DNA of 64,000 nt, from the NCBI RefSeq assembly GCF_025989125.1, contig NZ_JAPDNR010000001.1, positions 4,074,301 to 4,138,300 of the forward strand. The letters are read 5' to 3'. A program made the translations under genes and the position numbers. Source of the DNA: Chitinophaga nivalis (GTDB lineage: Bacteria; Bacteroidota; Bacteroidia; Chitinophagales; Chitinophagaceae). Shown here one piece after another: positions 19,801-28,200 of the stretch. Within the stretch, counting starts at the first letter, position 1. The number at the start of each line of letters is the position of its first letter. The notes under the pieces were generated by a model. That model had not been told where the DNA came from. It worked only from the letters and a program-made list of their open reading frames with translations, and did not search any database.

Positions 19801-20416
19801 GTCTGCACGTAATAGTGTAAGACTGAAAGAGCTGGCCACCCGGCTGCACCAGGTATTGGCCACCGGCACTTATGAAAACAAAGACCTGGCTGCTATCGCT
19901 TTTACATTACAGGTAGGCAGAGAGGCGATGGAGGAACGTATGGCCTTTATTGCCGGCGACATACAGGAGCTATTGAAAGGCCTGCAATATTTTATGAAGC
20001 CGGAGAAAGGGGCCGCAGTATTGTTATATCAGGGACAGGTAAAAGGAAATAAAGAAGCGTTGCATGCATTCACGCGGGATGAAGATATGGTACAAACGAT
20101 GCTGGCCTGGATAGAGAAACGTAAATACAACAAGTTGCTGGACGTGTGGGTGAAAGGTTATCCGGTAGACTGGAAACTGCTGTATAAAGAAGGAAATCCC
20201 GGCCGTATCAGTTTGCCTGGTTACCCGTTTGCAAAAGAAAGATATTGGGTGGATAACCAGATACCGGCTGTAACGGGTACATCCCTGCGAAAAGAAGGAA
20301 ATGCAGCTCCGCATAAAACGTTTGATGATGTTTTTTATGATCAGCTGATAGACCAGGTGATGAATGGAACCACGAGCATTGATAAAGCTGCCTTTAAAGT
20401 CAGGAATAAAAATTAA
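7826..20416 (+). CDS. trans-AT polyketide synthase 1: KS-DH-ACP-KS-DH-KR-ACP-KS-DH-ACP-KS
   Basis: A 4196-residue modular synthase with no AT domain. Order: KS1 (about 19-447, Cys189), DH1 (636-920), ACP1 (954-1027, Ser990), KS2 (1065-1493, Cys1225), DH2 (1674-1955, His1704 and Asp1869), KR2 (structural half from about 1970, catalytic half 2141-2335 with Lys2247, Ser2271, Tyr2284, Asn2288; LND motif suggests B-type), ACP2 (2399-2470, Ser2432), KS3 (2515-2945, Cys2675), DH3 (3123-3405), ACP3 (about 3421-3495, Ser3466), KS4 (3551-3985, Cys3710), then a C-terminal docking segment (4166-4196). KS1-4 keep TACS, HGTGT and NIGH motifs. Each KS is followed by the post-KS linker ending in a YPF-type motif, typical of trans-AT enzymes. 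DH1 has Asn666 in place of the catalytic His (Asp834 kept); DH3 has Tyr3153 and Glu3319 in place of His and Asp. There is no loading module before KS1. KS4 ends the protein, so its module continues on the next gene. Confidence 0.95.
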   Translation: MAVTSTNNKEQAIAARSRDIAVIGMSCRFPGATDYRQYWENIVNGTCHTGEIPTDRWKGDEPVFQDMDERDSEACKWGGVITDVTAFDAAFFNISAEEAKRMDPQQRIMLELTWSCLEDAGIPPCDLSGSNTGVYLGVFNVDYKELLEGTMHTSIVAYHGTGAAATIIPNRISYYYNWNGPSVAIDTACSGSLQAIHLAIQALLLGECEMAFAGGVNLILTPAKHIAFAKAGMLSPSGTIRTFDEEADGYVRSEGAGLLLLKPLDKALADGNTIYGVIKGSAVNHGGKSFTITYPNKEAQATVIRTAMEHAGITPETISYVEAHGTGTPKGDPIEIAGLMAAFTTAGHKAPVASCGLGSVKANIGHAEAAAGVAGVIKVLLSMKEGLLPAQVNFSKQNPRIDIADSPFYIVTQSQKWPAASLHTTDYHPRRAGVSSFGFGGTNAHVIIEESPLVSPAEKRLCPVYLIGLSAKNKAALHRKAGDLLAWLDKEDTRICLHDMSVTCLLGREHFRVRHAFVVPDTATLKEELRQYLLSDINAANKIESEQAQAAWQDESGNMLLEALSGDVMINRDEYTRKLKLLAELYIAGTPVDWKRLFPGTEKIRIPLPTYPFAKEKYWIDAREVIPVKDNQPACLHPLLQVNISTLYQQRFRSIFSGEEFFFQDNVIDNHRILPGGAYLEMARAAMAIGMELPAGAAGMFELTQVVWPEPLIVTGKEQATYIALEDTGGHLRFSVYTLDDRAEKHLHGQGACRWQENEVLATWDIPQLQSRCTAGYYSGAACYDIFNRMGSHYGPAHRGIKACWRGEDEVLAALAVPVTADHADYILHPGLLDSAVQTCLLLLNDHTIADHLLIPFSLDKIKFYNTALTGPAYWSIVRFVADSSAVAAMPRLDIDICDEQGKVVVSLCGLGLRATTEGMAALPNQEKSNTLFPAEKSTKSLQQPIPEEDEDVLQLHIQQVLIAQVARQLELTPDQLDGNSQLSEYGFDSIQLTRFYNYLNSTYHLSLLPTLYFEYPTLAALAGYLQEHHGASFARQPVSGRREEKPAESVRPGLLPLPAAHAQVGIAVIGISGRFPQAEGIHAFWENLLAERDCISEVPADRWDWRAAGTLRWGGFMEDIGAFDPLFFNIAPHEATYMDPQQRLIMEYVWKVIEDGGYSARQVSGSSMGIFIGTSCTEYGELITLSNMPTEPFSATGRISSVGPNRMSYVLNLHGPSEPIETACSSSLVAIHRAVTYIREGGSEMAIAGGINTLMCPGSFVSFGKAGMLSESGRCKTFAATADGYVRGEGVGMLLLKRLDAAERDGDHIYGIIRGSGENHGGHASSFTAPNTKSQAALLQQVYENAGIAPWTVSYIEAHGTGTPLGDPVEVNALQAAFSALQAQHDYKEVPAGYCGLGSVKSNIGHLELAAGVVGVIKVLLQMQHQVLVKSLHSETLNPYLNLNGSPFYVVQETRHWSTLYDEEGNRLPRRAGVSSFGVGGVNAHVILEEYNAPFKAPADVPATPVLLVLSARNKERLTEMAAGLHKALAAGRYTNKDLPSIAYTLQTGREAMKERLACCVTDIPELLNSLETFIHKRPETTHTLYQGEVNIHKESATVWADEDGEQEGWSWIAKGAYDRLLLAWVAGYPINWQLLYHTGNPGRISLPTYPFAKENYWINVADEIGKKTVSHLHPLLQSNTSTLQQQRFSSTFNGTEFFLRDHVLNGKKVLPGMAYLEMARMAVVLAQEAPGEVIELKQEIWFQPLIVAEKPVEVHISLYEQQGDIQYDIYTRNETGEEQLHSQGAAHLHGLMALPVGDIAAMRSRCDKTYLSGEECYRMYDRLGLHYGTEHRCITGLWQGKGEALVQLTLSASADRTGYTLHPGLVDSAVQGVMALFINDSVEAVDRLLIPFSLDQALIAPAAITGNTYWGLIRFSAGSNRDAALPRLDIDVCDENGQMLVRLCGLGVRAAGGSPAPAVKPAATLPDTGVFLYIPVLAEEKGAPPQKPREERIVILCELPDALPEAIIKESGNIRHIVLQATGAVAERYYTYSQQLYSLLQELLRSLPPGGILLQLVTAGGAASEVFQGLNGLLHTACKECLQLRNQQCHIAGEVTATQLIAWLQADAATVDKEIRYQDGLRYTESWRLWKEDTTIPLPWKSSGVYVITGGNGGLGRLFGAEILQQAPGARVILIGRREQPDMETPGTIYKSCDITAAAAVDTLFDWIDQTYGQVDGIIHAAGVLNDCLIIRKDVAEINRVLAPKVNGLLHLDARSAVYNLDFFVCFSSIAGAVGNMGQGDYAVANSFMDHYAAYRNELVMAGVRSGHTLSVNWPLWADGGMQVDTVTERLMLQTMGLVPLLAADGIHCFYQALHTRCARVLVLCGIQTKMEQLVSTVMPDNTDVRQSLTGGTAEEHIRRLLLLRLSKQLGIPEGQLDEDSSLGEYGLDSIQLTHFFNELNSVYQLTLTPALFFEYHTIAALSAYLGDTYGHHFISQAAVGETPAIKDAFAVAPDISLSRRRRQPVQVVTALPDIAIIGMSGRFPQAADIAAFWENLVAERDCISEVPADRWNWRTAETMQWGGFIEDVYAFDPLFFNISPHEAQYMDPQQRLLMEYVWQVIEDGGYSAGQLSDSPTGLFVGTSSNEYMQLLLINSPTVDGIGITGLAPSLGPGRMSYFLNLHGPSEPVETACSSSLVAIHRAVEYIRQGHGEMAIAGGVNTLISPIASQVFASAGILCRDGHCKTFAAGADGYVRGEGVGMLLLKRLDAAERDRDHIYGVIRGTAENHGGAASSLTAPNGASQTALLQKVYAQAGVAPATIGYMEAHGTGTALGDPVEVNALKAVFGDNLSAGQAPVCGLGSVKSNIGHLELAAGVAGVIKVLLQLQHKTLVKSLHSEVLNPYLQLDNTPFYVLQKTRAWDTIRDEAGNALPRRAGVSSFGLGGVNAHVILEEYIPPADTVQEMFTGPVLIVLSARNRNRLEAIASRLYQLLETGRYSEKELVSIAYTLQVGREAMEERAAFIAGNIPEVISGLKALTHTAPDTPTMIYRGQIKANKDMLHLLAQDEDMRKAMQTWMEKRKYNKLLELWVKGYQVDWALLYGAGKPYRISLPVYPFVRDVYRTDMSVGGVLPTARALSRLHPLLHTNISSLYQQCFSSVFSGKEAVMHHYSINGQPLLPAMAYLEMVRAALLIATERSATQPVNLELTNIIWPELLTIQEKPVALQLSLQERGGSIQYEVHAAVATAVPVYCRGMGHMREQLAWPVHDMTAWQSEMTDDLSGDACYEWYRQAGLSVEAHRRCITGIWKGTAGVLVQLSVPASTGQDGYKWHPLLLESAWQGSMVLYRNTGTEQPARLLFPYSLDKVLLSGNTLTGDSCWSIIRFSAGSSADAAMPRLDIDLCDEQGNVLVGFYGLSLRAIEITQQTPERSSSAVMPLSNEAAADEELQEYIHRLLLAHISQQLDIPIDQLGDGNDLAEYGLDSVQLGLFFSGLNDTYGLTLTPALFFEYPTLPALAGYLSKKHRTLFSLPSPTVTPPSVRQEIPAAAIPVPIAAPVRTRRLSGADNAPIAVIGMSGRFPQAADITAFWENLMAERDCISEVPPDRWSWRAEGTLPWGGFMEDVAAFDPLFFNISPQEAYHMDPQQRLLMEYVWKVMEDAGYSPEQLSGSSTGLFIGISCGEYAQLLSRSNTQIEGFSAIGLVSSVGPNRMSYLLNLHGASEPVETACSSSLVAIHRAVEYIQQGHGEMAVAGGVNTLISHEICISLGKAGMLSQDGRCKTFSAEADGYVRGEGVGMLLLKRLDAAERDGDHIYGVIRGTAENHGGHASSLTAPSTNAQTALLQKAYEKAGIAPWTVGYIEAHGTGTRLGDPVEVNALKAAFREYRQNNAAPGVAYCGLGSVKSNIGHLEVAAGVVSMIKVLLQLQHRTLVKSLHTASLNPQLVLEDSPFYVVQQTRPWEPMYDQAGCVLPLRAGVSSFGFGGVNAHVVLEEYIAPEKPLLPVTPVMIVLSARNSVRLKELATRLHQVLATGTYENKDLAAIAFTLQVGREAMEERMAFIAGDIQELLKGLQYFMKPEKGAAVLLYQGQVKGNKEALHAFTRDEDMVQTMLAWIEKRKYNKLLDVWVKGYPVDWKLLYKEGNPGRISLPGYPFAKERYWVDNQIPAVTGTSLRKEGNAAPHKTFDDVFYDQLIDQVMNGTTSIDKAAFKVRNKN

Positions 20417-20491
20417 TGCAATACGATAAAACAAAACGGACATAGGTCTGGTGCAATTTATTTTAACTAAACAGACAAAAAATGTAATCCT

Positions 20492-23400
20492 ATGGCTATT
20501 CATTTTTGGGAGTATGTATTTAATGAATTGAAGGATAAACGTTTGCAGAAGTCAGATGCGAAAGACCTGATACGGCAATTCTATTATCATCAGCATGGAT
20601 CCGGTTTTGAAGTACCTTATTTACATCCGTTGTTACATACCAATAGTTCTACGCTGCAGGAACAACGTTTCACCAGTTTGTTCAACGGAGAGGAGTTTTT
20701 TTTAAGAGACCATGTCATGAACGGGCGGAGGATATTGCCCGCCGTGGCTTATCTGGAAATGGCACGTACGGCCATCGCATTGGGCAATGAATTGCCGGCA
20801 GACGAGGTGGCTGCCATCGGATTGAAAAATGTTATCTGGCCGCAACCGTTAATAGTAGGGGAAGACCCGGTGAAAGTACATGTTGGGTTGTATGAACAGG
20901 GGACAGATATCAATTATGAAATTTATACGCATGATAAAGAGGGGGTAGAATTATTGCATGGGCATGGAACGGGATACCTGATAACAGCTATTGCGACACC
21001 TCCCGTGTACGATATAGCAGCTGTGCAGGCGCGTTGTACCAACGCACATTTGACCAGTGAATTATGTTATACGGCTTTCGATCGGATCGGACTCACTTAT
21101 GGACCTGGTCACCGGTGTATAGAAGATTTATGGCTAGGCGAAGGAGAAGTGCTGGCACGACTGGCATTACCTGCCATTACCAATGATACCGGATATGTGT
21201 TACATCCCGGACTGGTAGATAGTGCTTTGCAAAGTTGTATCGGGTTGTTTTGGAATGGTGCGGCGGATACGCCTGGAAATTTACTGATCCCCTTTAATAT
21301 GGACAAAGTATTACTGTATGGCAGCACCGCGCCGGGAGGTATTTACTGGAGCAGCGTTCGTTGCAGTGAGGGCAGCAGTACCGATGCTACTACACCCAGG
21401 CTGGATATTGATATCGTGGACGATACGGGTAAAGTGCTGATCAGTATACGTGGTTTTGGCATACGTGCTTTGGGGAACCAGAAAAAAGAAATACCTGTCA
21501 GTGCTGCCACCGGCGTGTTTTTATATGAACCTGTTTTGTCGGAAGATACAACGACCTATATCCCCGAAGAAGAGCGGATTGTTTTCCTGTGTGAATTGCC
21601 GGAGGATTTACAGACAGCAGTGGCAACAACCATCGGAAATGCCCGGTGTATTTCATTACAAGCTACCGGAGATATGGATGTACGCTATCATACCTACAGT
21701 GAACAGTTATATACCTGCTTGCAGGAGTTGCTGACAGCACCGCCACCCGGTGGTGTTGTTTTGCAACTGGTTACCGGCGACAGTCCGGCGAGCAGGATGT
21801 TTCAGGGATTGGGGGCATTGTTGCGTACAGCTACAATGGAGCGTTTGAAAATCAGGAGCCAGCAGATCAGGGTGCCCAATACCATCGATGGAGCACAGCT
21901 CCTGGAAATATTAGCGGCAGATATGGCTACTGCAGATAGGGAAATCAGCTACGCAGATGGCATAAGATACAAAGGAAGCTGGCAGCAGATAGCCGCTGCA
22001 GACGATCCGGTACTACCCTGGAAGGCCGGAGGGATCTATGTTATTACCGGTGGCAGCGGAAAGCTGGGGCAATTGTTTACAACAGAAATTCTGCAGCAGG
22101 TACCGGATGCACATGTGATCATCACCGGTCTCCGGGAGCAGGTAGATATGGATGTCGCCGGCGTGGATTACCAGATCTGTAATATAAAAGAAAAAACAGA
22201 AGTAGATGCACTGTTTGATTGGATAGAAGATACCTATGGCCGCGTAGATGGAATTATTCATGCCGCAGGTATTCTCCGCGATGCGCTGATCACGAATAAA
22301 GAAATGGCGGAAGCCGCGCTGGTAATGGCGCCTAAAGTAAGTGGCCTGCTACACCTGGATGAACGTACCGCACAATATGAACTTGATTTTTTTGTTTGTT
22401 TTTCTTCGGTAATAGGCGCATTTGGTAATGCCGGGCAGGGAGATTACGCGCTGGGAAACAGTTTTATGGACCATTATGCTTTATACCGGAATGAACTGGT
22501 GGCGGCAGGCGTGCGCAGTGGCCATACTTTATCCATCAACTGGCCGCTGTGGGAAGAGGGAGGTATGCACGTAGATGCTGCTTCACTGAGTTTGGTGAGG
22601 CAAACCTATGGTGTTACCCTGTTATCCGGAGCAGATGGACTGCACAGTTTTTATCGGGCTTTACATACCCGGTTGCCGCGTGTCCTGGTGTTGAGCGGAG
22701 AGCCGTTAAAGTTGCAACGGTTGCTGAACGAGGTGAATACCACGTCGCAACCGGAAAAAATAGTAAAGCCGGATGTGGTATCTACAACAACGGCTTTATC
22801 TGCAGATTCCTTAAAAGACCATGTACGGCGTTTGTTGTTGCAGGATATATCGCGCCTGCTCAGCATTGACATAGACCAGCTGGATATAGATAATCCTTTG
22901 AATGAATACGGATTTGATTCCGTACAACTGACAAGATTCTCCAGTGAACTGAGTACGAATTATGACATCATATTAATGCCGGCGTTATTTTTTGAATATC
23001 CCACGATCAATGCTTTTACGGGGTATTTATGTGATACTTATGGAGACACCTTTGCTGCCAAACTGCAAATGAAAATAAATAAACCAGCCACGCAAACAAT
23101 CGCCATACCATCTTCCGCCACGCCGCGTACGGCATCACCACAACGTCGTAGCCGTCATCACCAGCGTAACGGTAGTGTACCGGCGCCAACATCCGCTGTG
23201 GCTACCAACATTGCCGTGATTGGTATGAGTGGCTGTTTTCCGCAGGCAGCAGATATTGTCAGCTATTGGCAAAACCTGGTGGAGGGACGTAACTGTATCA
23301 GTGAGGTGCCGCCGGACCGTTGGGACTGGAGCGCCGTCAGCCGGCAAACAGTGGAGCATGGCTGCATGCAATGGGGAGGATTTATAGAGAGTATCGCTTC

Positions 23401-25171
23401 ATTTGATCCCTTGTTTTTTAATATTTCTCCCAAAGAAGCCATCTCCATGGACCCACAGCAGCGTTTACTGATGGAATATGTATGGAAGGTAATAGAAGAT
23501 GGAGGATATAGCACCACGCAGTTAGCCGGCAGCAATACCGGATTATTTATAGGAACAGCCTGTGGCGAATATTTACAGCTGTTATCACAGAGTAATATGG
23601 AAATAGAAGGGTTCAGCACTACCGGAGTAGTATCTTCTGTAGGGCCCAACCGGATGAGTTATTTCCTGGACCTGCATGGCCCCAGCGAGCCGGTGGAAAC
23701 AGCTTGCTCCAGTTCCCTGGTGGCTATTCATCGCGCCGTGGAATACATTCAGCAGGGACATGGAGAAATGGCGATAGCCGGCGGCATAAATACCCTCGTC
23801 AGCCCTGCGGCCTATATCAGCTTTGCGAAAGCGGGCATGCTGAGTCCTGACGGACGTTGTAAAACGTTTTCCGCAGCAGCAGATGGATATGTACGTGGAG
23901 AGGGAGTAGGCATGCTGCTACTGAAAGAATTAAAAGCCGCAGAGCGGGATGGAGATCATATTTATGGGGTGATTCGCGGTACCGCAGAAAACCATGGCGG
24001 GCATGCCAGTTCACTCACGGCGCCCAGTACCAAAGCCCAGGCTGCCTTGCTGCAAAAAGCATATCAGCGCGCAGGCATCGCCCCATGGACGGTGGGTTAC
24101 ATAGAAGCGCATGGTACCGGTACCCGATTGGGAGATCCGGTAGAAATAAGCGCCCTCAAGGCAGCGTTTAAGGCATTATGTGAAACCGCCGGTGGTACGC
24201 CGGAAAAGCTGAAAAAAGGGAATTGTGGCATTGGTTCTGTGAAAAGCAATATCGGCCACCTGGAACTGGCGGCCGGGGTGGCGGGAATCATCAAAGTACT
24301 GTTGCAGCTACAGCATCAGACGCTGGTGAAAAGTTTGCATAGTGAAACACTGAATCCTTATCTCGAATTGGAAGAAAGTCCGTTTTACGTAGTACAGGAA
24401 ACACGCCCCTGGGAAGCGTTGTATGATGACAATGGCATCGAATTGCCGCGAAGGGCAGGGGTCAGCTCTTTTGGGTTTGGTGGCGTGAACGCGCATGTAG
24501 TACTGGAAGAATACAAAGCACCGGTTAAAGAAAATAGCTATGTGCCCGGAACGGCTTTGCTGATTGTACTCTCTGCCCGTAATAACAACAGGCTGCAGGA
24601 AGTAGCGGTTGGTTTACAAAAAGCCCTGCAATCCGGCCGATACCAGGAAACAGACCTGGCTTCCATTGCCTATACGCTGCAGGTAGGCCGTGAAGGAATG
24701 GAAGAACGGCTGGCCTTTATTGTAACGGGTATGGAGGAATTGCTGCAGGTACTGGACGTGTTTATACGTGGGTCAAAAGATGCGGCGATACCACTATACC
24801 GCGGGCAGGTAAAAGGTAACCGGGAAGCGCTGAGTGTATTTGCAGATGAAGATATGCAACAGGGCGTACTGATCTGGATAGAAAAAGGTAAGTATAACAA
24901 ACTGCTGGATGCCTGGGTGAAAGGATATCCGGTGGATTGGAATCTGTTATACAAAGCAGCCAATCCGGGTCGTATCAGTTTACCTACCTATCCGTTTGTA
25001 AAAGAAAGATACTGGATTGAAGGCGTAAGATTTCCTGCCAGAAATAACAAGATTGCCATGACAACAGCGGCGGAATTTGATGAATGTTTTTATGATGAAT
25101 TAATGGATGAAGTGATCAGTGGTACCACCACCATAGACACCGCTGTTTGTAAAATGAGACAAAGAAATTGA
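20492..25171 (+). CDS. trans-AT polyketide synthase 2: DH-KR-ACP-KS
   Basis: 1559 residues completing the module begun by KS4. An N-terminal helical docking segment (1-33, MAIHFWEYVFNELKDKRLQK) precedes DH4 (about 44-335; HxxxGxxxxP intact with His74, and Asp243), KR4 (structural half from about 340, catalytic half 508-705; TGGSGKLG cofactor loop; Lys615, Ser639, Tyr652, Asn656; LRD motif suggests B-type), ACP4 (Ser810 in GFDSVQL), KS5 (about 906-1345, Cys1072, HGTGT and NIGH intact) and a C-terminal docking segment (1528-1559). DH4 and KR4 both look active, so module 4 should make an alpha,beta-enoyl intermediate (family knowledge). The gap to PKS1 is 75 bp and to PKS3 43 bp, with no terminator, so these are one operon. 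Confidence 0.95.
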   Translation: MAIHFWEYVFNELKDKRLQKSDAKDLIRQFYYHQHGSGFEVPYLHPLLHTNSSTLQEQRFTSLFNGEEFFLRDHVMNGRRILPAVAYLEMARTAIALGNELPADEVAAIGLKNVIWPQPLIVGEDPVKVHVGLYEQGTDINYEIYTHDKEGVELLHGHGTGYLITAIATPPVYDIAAVQARCTNAHLTSELCYTAFDRIGLTYGPGHRCIEDLWLGEGEVLARLALPAITNDTGYVLHPGLVDSALQSCIGLFWNGAADTPGNLLIPFNMDKVLLYGSTAPGGIYWSSVRCSEGSSTDATTPRLDIDIVDDTGKVLISIRGFGIRALGNQKKEIPVSAATGVFLYEPVLSEDTTTYIPEEERIVFLCELPEDLQTAVATTIGNARCISLQATGDMDVRYHTYSEQLYTCLQELLTAPPPGGVVLQLVTGDSPASRMFQGLGALLRTATMERLKIRSQQIRVPNTIDGAQLLEILAADMATADREISYADGIRYKGSWQQIAAADDPVLPWKAGGIYVITGGSGKLGQLFTTEILQQVPDAHVIITGLREQVDMDVAGVDYQICNIKEKTEVDALFDWIEDTYGRVDGIIHAAGILRDALITNKEMAEAALVMAPKVSGLLHLDERTAQYELDFFVCFSSVIGAFGNAGQGDYALGNSFMDHYALYRNELVAAGVRSGHTLSINWPLWEEGGMHVDAASLSLVRQTYGVTLLSGADGLHSFYRALHTRLPRVLVLSGEPLKLQRLLNEVNTTSQPEKIVKPDVVSTTTALSADSLKDHVRRLLLQDISRLLSIDIDQLDIDNPLNEYGFDSVQLTRFSSELSTNYDIILMPALFFEYPTINAFTGYLCDTYGDTFAAKLQMKINKPATQTIAIPSSATPRTASPQRRSRHHQRNGSVPAPTSAVATNIAVIGMSGCFPQAADIVSYWQNLVEGRNCISEVPPDRWDWSAVSRQTVEHGCMQWGGFIESIASFDPLFFNISPKEAISMDPQQRLLMEYVWKVIEDGGYSTTQLAGSNTGLFIGTACGEYLQLLSQSNMEIEGFSTTGVVSSVGPNRMSYFLDLHGPSEPVETACSSSLVAIHRAVEYIQQGHGEMAIAGGINTLVSPAAYISFAKAGMLSPDGRCKTFSAAADGYVRGEGVGMLLLKELKAAERDGDHIYGVIRGTAENHGGHASSLTAPSTKAQAALLQKAYQRAGIAPWTVGYIEAHGTGTRLGDPVEISALKAAFKALCETAGGTPEKLKKGNCGIGSVKSNIGHLELAAGVAGIIKVLLQLQHQTLVKSLHSETLNPYLELEESPFYVVQETRPWEALYDDNGIELPRRAGVSSFGFGGVNAHVVLEEYKAPVKENSYVPGTALLIVLSARNNNRLQEVAVGLQKALQSGRYQETDLASIAYTLQVGREGMEERLAFIVTGMEELLQVLDVFIRGSKDAAIPLYRGQVKGNREALSVFADEDMQQGVLIWIEKGKYNKLLDAWVKGYPVDWNLLYKAANPGRISLPTYPFVKERYWIEGVRFPARNNKIAMTTAAEFDECFYDELMDEVISGTTTIDTAVCKMRQRN

Positions 25172-25214
25172 GCTGCCGGAATGTGCTGATTAAAAGATGT
25201 AAAAATGTTCTGCC

Positions 25215-28200
25215 ATGGCGATTCACTTTCTGGAATATGTTTTAAATGAGTTAAGAGAAAAAAGATTATGTAAAGAGGATGCTAAAAACCTGATCCGGCA
25301 GTTTTATAACCCCTCACATAAAACAGGCGATACAACCGTATTACATCCTTTGTTACATCGCAATACGTCTACACTGGGAGCACTGCATTTCAGCAGTACT
25401 TTTAGCGGAGAGGAGTTTTTTTTACAGGATTACCTCGTACACGGACAGGCATTATTACCGGCTGCTGCTTTTCTGGAGATGGCACGTGCAGCTGTGCTGG
25501 AAGCAGGTATAGCTGCGGAACAAGCGGCTGTTGCCTTCAATGACGTGATATGGACGATGCCTTTGGTGGCAGGAACAGCAGATACAACAGTGCATATAGC
25601 ATTATATCAGGAGAGGAGCATCCTTTATTTTGATAGCTATTCAACTGCAGCATCCGGAGCCGAACAACTACACTGCCAGGGTAAAGTGGGGGTTGTCAAC
25701 AGCGCACCTCCTCCGGTATACAATCTCACCTTGTTGCAGGCAGGTTGTAAACGGGGATATTTATCCGGAGCGCAATGTTACCAGGCCTTTGAACAACAGG
25801 GGGTGCTGTACGGGGCGGCCTGCAATTGTGTGGAAGGGTTGTGGCAGGGAGAAGAAGAAGTATTGGTGAAATTATTCCTGCAGGATATGACACAGGAGCA
25901 GTATATCCTGCATCCCGGATTACTGGAGGGCGTCTGGCAGGGATGTATCGGTCTTTCCCGGAATGGAAAGGTATTTACAGCAGCTGGTTACCTGATGCCC
26001 GATGCAGTAGATAAAGTGCTGATTTATGAAGGAACAACCATCAATCGTACTTATTGGTGCGTGGTCAGGTACTGTACAGATGGTGCGCCATCGGCGACAT
26101 CGTCCCGGGTAAATATTGATATGTGTGATGATAATGGCAAGGTAATCGTTCGTTTGCTGGGATTGCGTCTGAGGGCAGTAACAGGCGAACTGCATATAGC
26201 CGCAGCGACGCCAATACCGACGGAACATGTAACTGCTGCGCCGCCGTCAACATGGGACACGCGGGTGTTACAACTGCTCCTCCGGGAGGTATCCACGCAG
26301 CTGGGTATACCGGAAGCGCAATTGAATGGCGATATGCAGTTAAATGAATTAGGCCTGGATTCCATACAGCTGGTACAATTCTCTAAAAAACTGCAGGCCA
26401 GCTATGGTATTGTAGTAACGCCGGAGCTATTTTTCGGAGCTCCCACTTTAAAGATATTTGCGGCGCACATTATCAAAACCTATCAGGAGGGCGCAGCAGT
26501 GAAATTACCAGGGCTGTTGATGCAGGAATTATTGGCGGCACCTGCAGCTATTACAGCCAATGCTACACGCCCCTCCAGGCGACAGACTGCATCATTGCCG
26601 GATACGGTAATGGCAGGCGAACAGGCAGCGGTAGCCGTGATCGGTATCAGCGCCCGTTTCCCCCACGCGGAAGGTGTGACGGAATTCTGGAAAAACCTTA
26701 CCGAAGAACGGGATTGCATCAGTGAAGTACCCCGGGAACGATGGGATTGGCGCACCCTCAGCGATGAACAGGCAGATGCCGCCAGTCTGCGATGGGGAGG
26801 CTTTATCGCCGATATAACTGCTTTTGACGCTGCCTTTTTTAATATTGCTCCGGAGGAAGCGATGTATATGGATCCCCAGCAACGCCTGTTAATGGAGTAC
26901 GTATGGAAGGTCATAGCAGATGCAGGATACAGTGCCGCACAGTTATGGGGAACCCCAACCGGATTATTTGTGGCGACTACCTGCGGCGAATACGAACAGT
27001 TATTATCTGCTGCCGGCAGAAAGCGGGTACCTGCCGGAATGGCTTCCGCCGGACCTAACCGTGTGAGTCGTTTTTTTAATCTGCATGGCCCCAGTGAGCC
27101 GGTAGAAACGGCTTGCTCCAGTTCCCTGGCAGCTATTCACAAAGCAGTCGCCTATATTCAGCAGGGACATGGAGAAATGGCTATTGCAGGCGGCATCAAT
27201 ACGTTGCTGAGTCCTGCCGGTTACGGGAACCTGGCGCAAGCCGGCATGCTGAGCGCAGATGGGCGTTGTAAAGCATTTGGGGTGGCTGCAGACGGATATG
27301 TACGGGGCGAAGGAATAGGCATGCTGTTGTTAAAAAGGCGGGATGCCGCAGAACGGGATGGAGATCAGATCTATGGGGTGATCCGGACCTCCGCAGAAAA
27401 TCACAGTGGGTATGCCGATGCGTTCACCGCGGCGGGTAGCCATGTGAAGGCTGCCTGGCTGCAGCAGGTGTATGCACGGGCGGGGATCTCTCCCCGCACA
27501 ATTGGCTATATCGAAACACATACTACAGGCATCCGTTTGGAAGACGCCGCAGAGATCAATGCCCTGAAAGCAGCTTTCCGGATGTTACCACAACAGGACG
27601 ACCGGTATCAAAATACACATGGGTATTGCGGACTGGGAACGGTGAAAAGTAATATCGGACATCTTGAACTGGCAGCCGGCGTAGCCGGTTTGATTAAAGT
27701 ACTGTTGCAGTTGAAACATCAGACGCTCATCAAAAGCCTGCATACAGCCGCATTAAACCCCGACCTGGAGCTTGCAGGAAGTCCTTTTTTCGTGGTGCAG
27801 GCTACGCAGGTATGGGAGCCTTGTTATGATGCCGGCGGACAGGCATTACCCCGTCGTGCGGGCATCAGTGCTTTGGGTAAGGGTGGACTGAATGTACATA
27901 TGGTGGTGGAAGAATATGTAGTGCCGGCTGCAACAACGCCGCAACCGGAAGGCCCTGTATTAATCGTATTGTCTGCACATAACGGCGAGCGGTTAAGTGA
28001 ACTGGCGCATGATTTATATCAGGCATTGAAGACTGGCCCGTTGAAAGAAAATGACCTGCACGGGATCGCCTATACGTTGCAGTCCGGCCGGGACGTCATG
28101 GAAGAAAGAATCGGATTTGTGGCCGATAATATGACGATGCTGTTGCAGGGATTGCTGCAGGTAGCAGGCCAGCCTTCTCCGGCTGCTATACCCTTGTATC

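Noticed and set aside
11000..27000. Repeated KS DNA as CRISPR or tandem repeat array
   Set aside because: The repetition is whole-domain homology between modules, with no short regularly spaced repeat.
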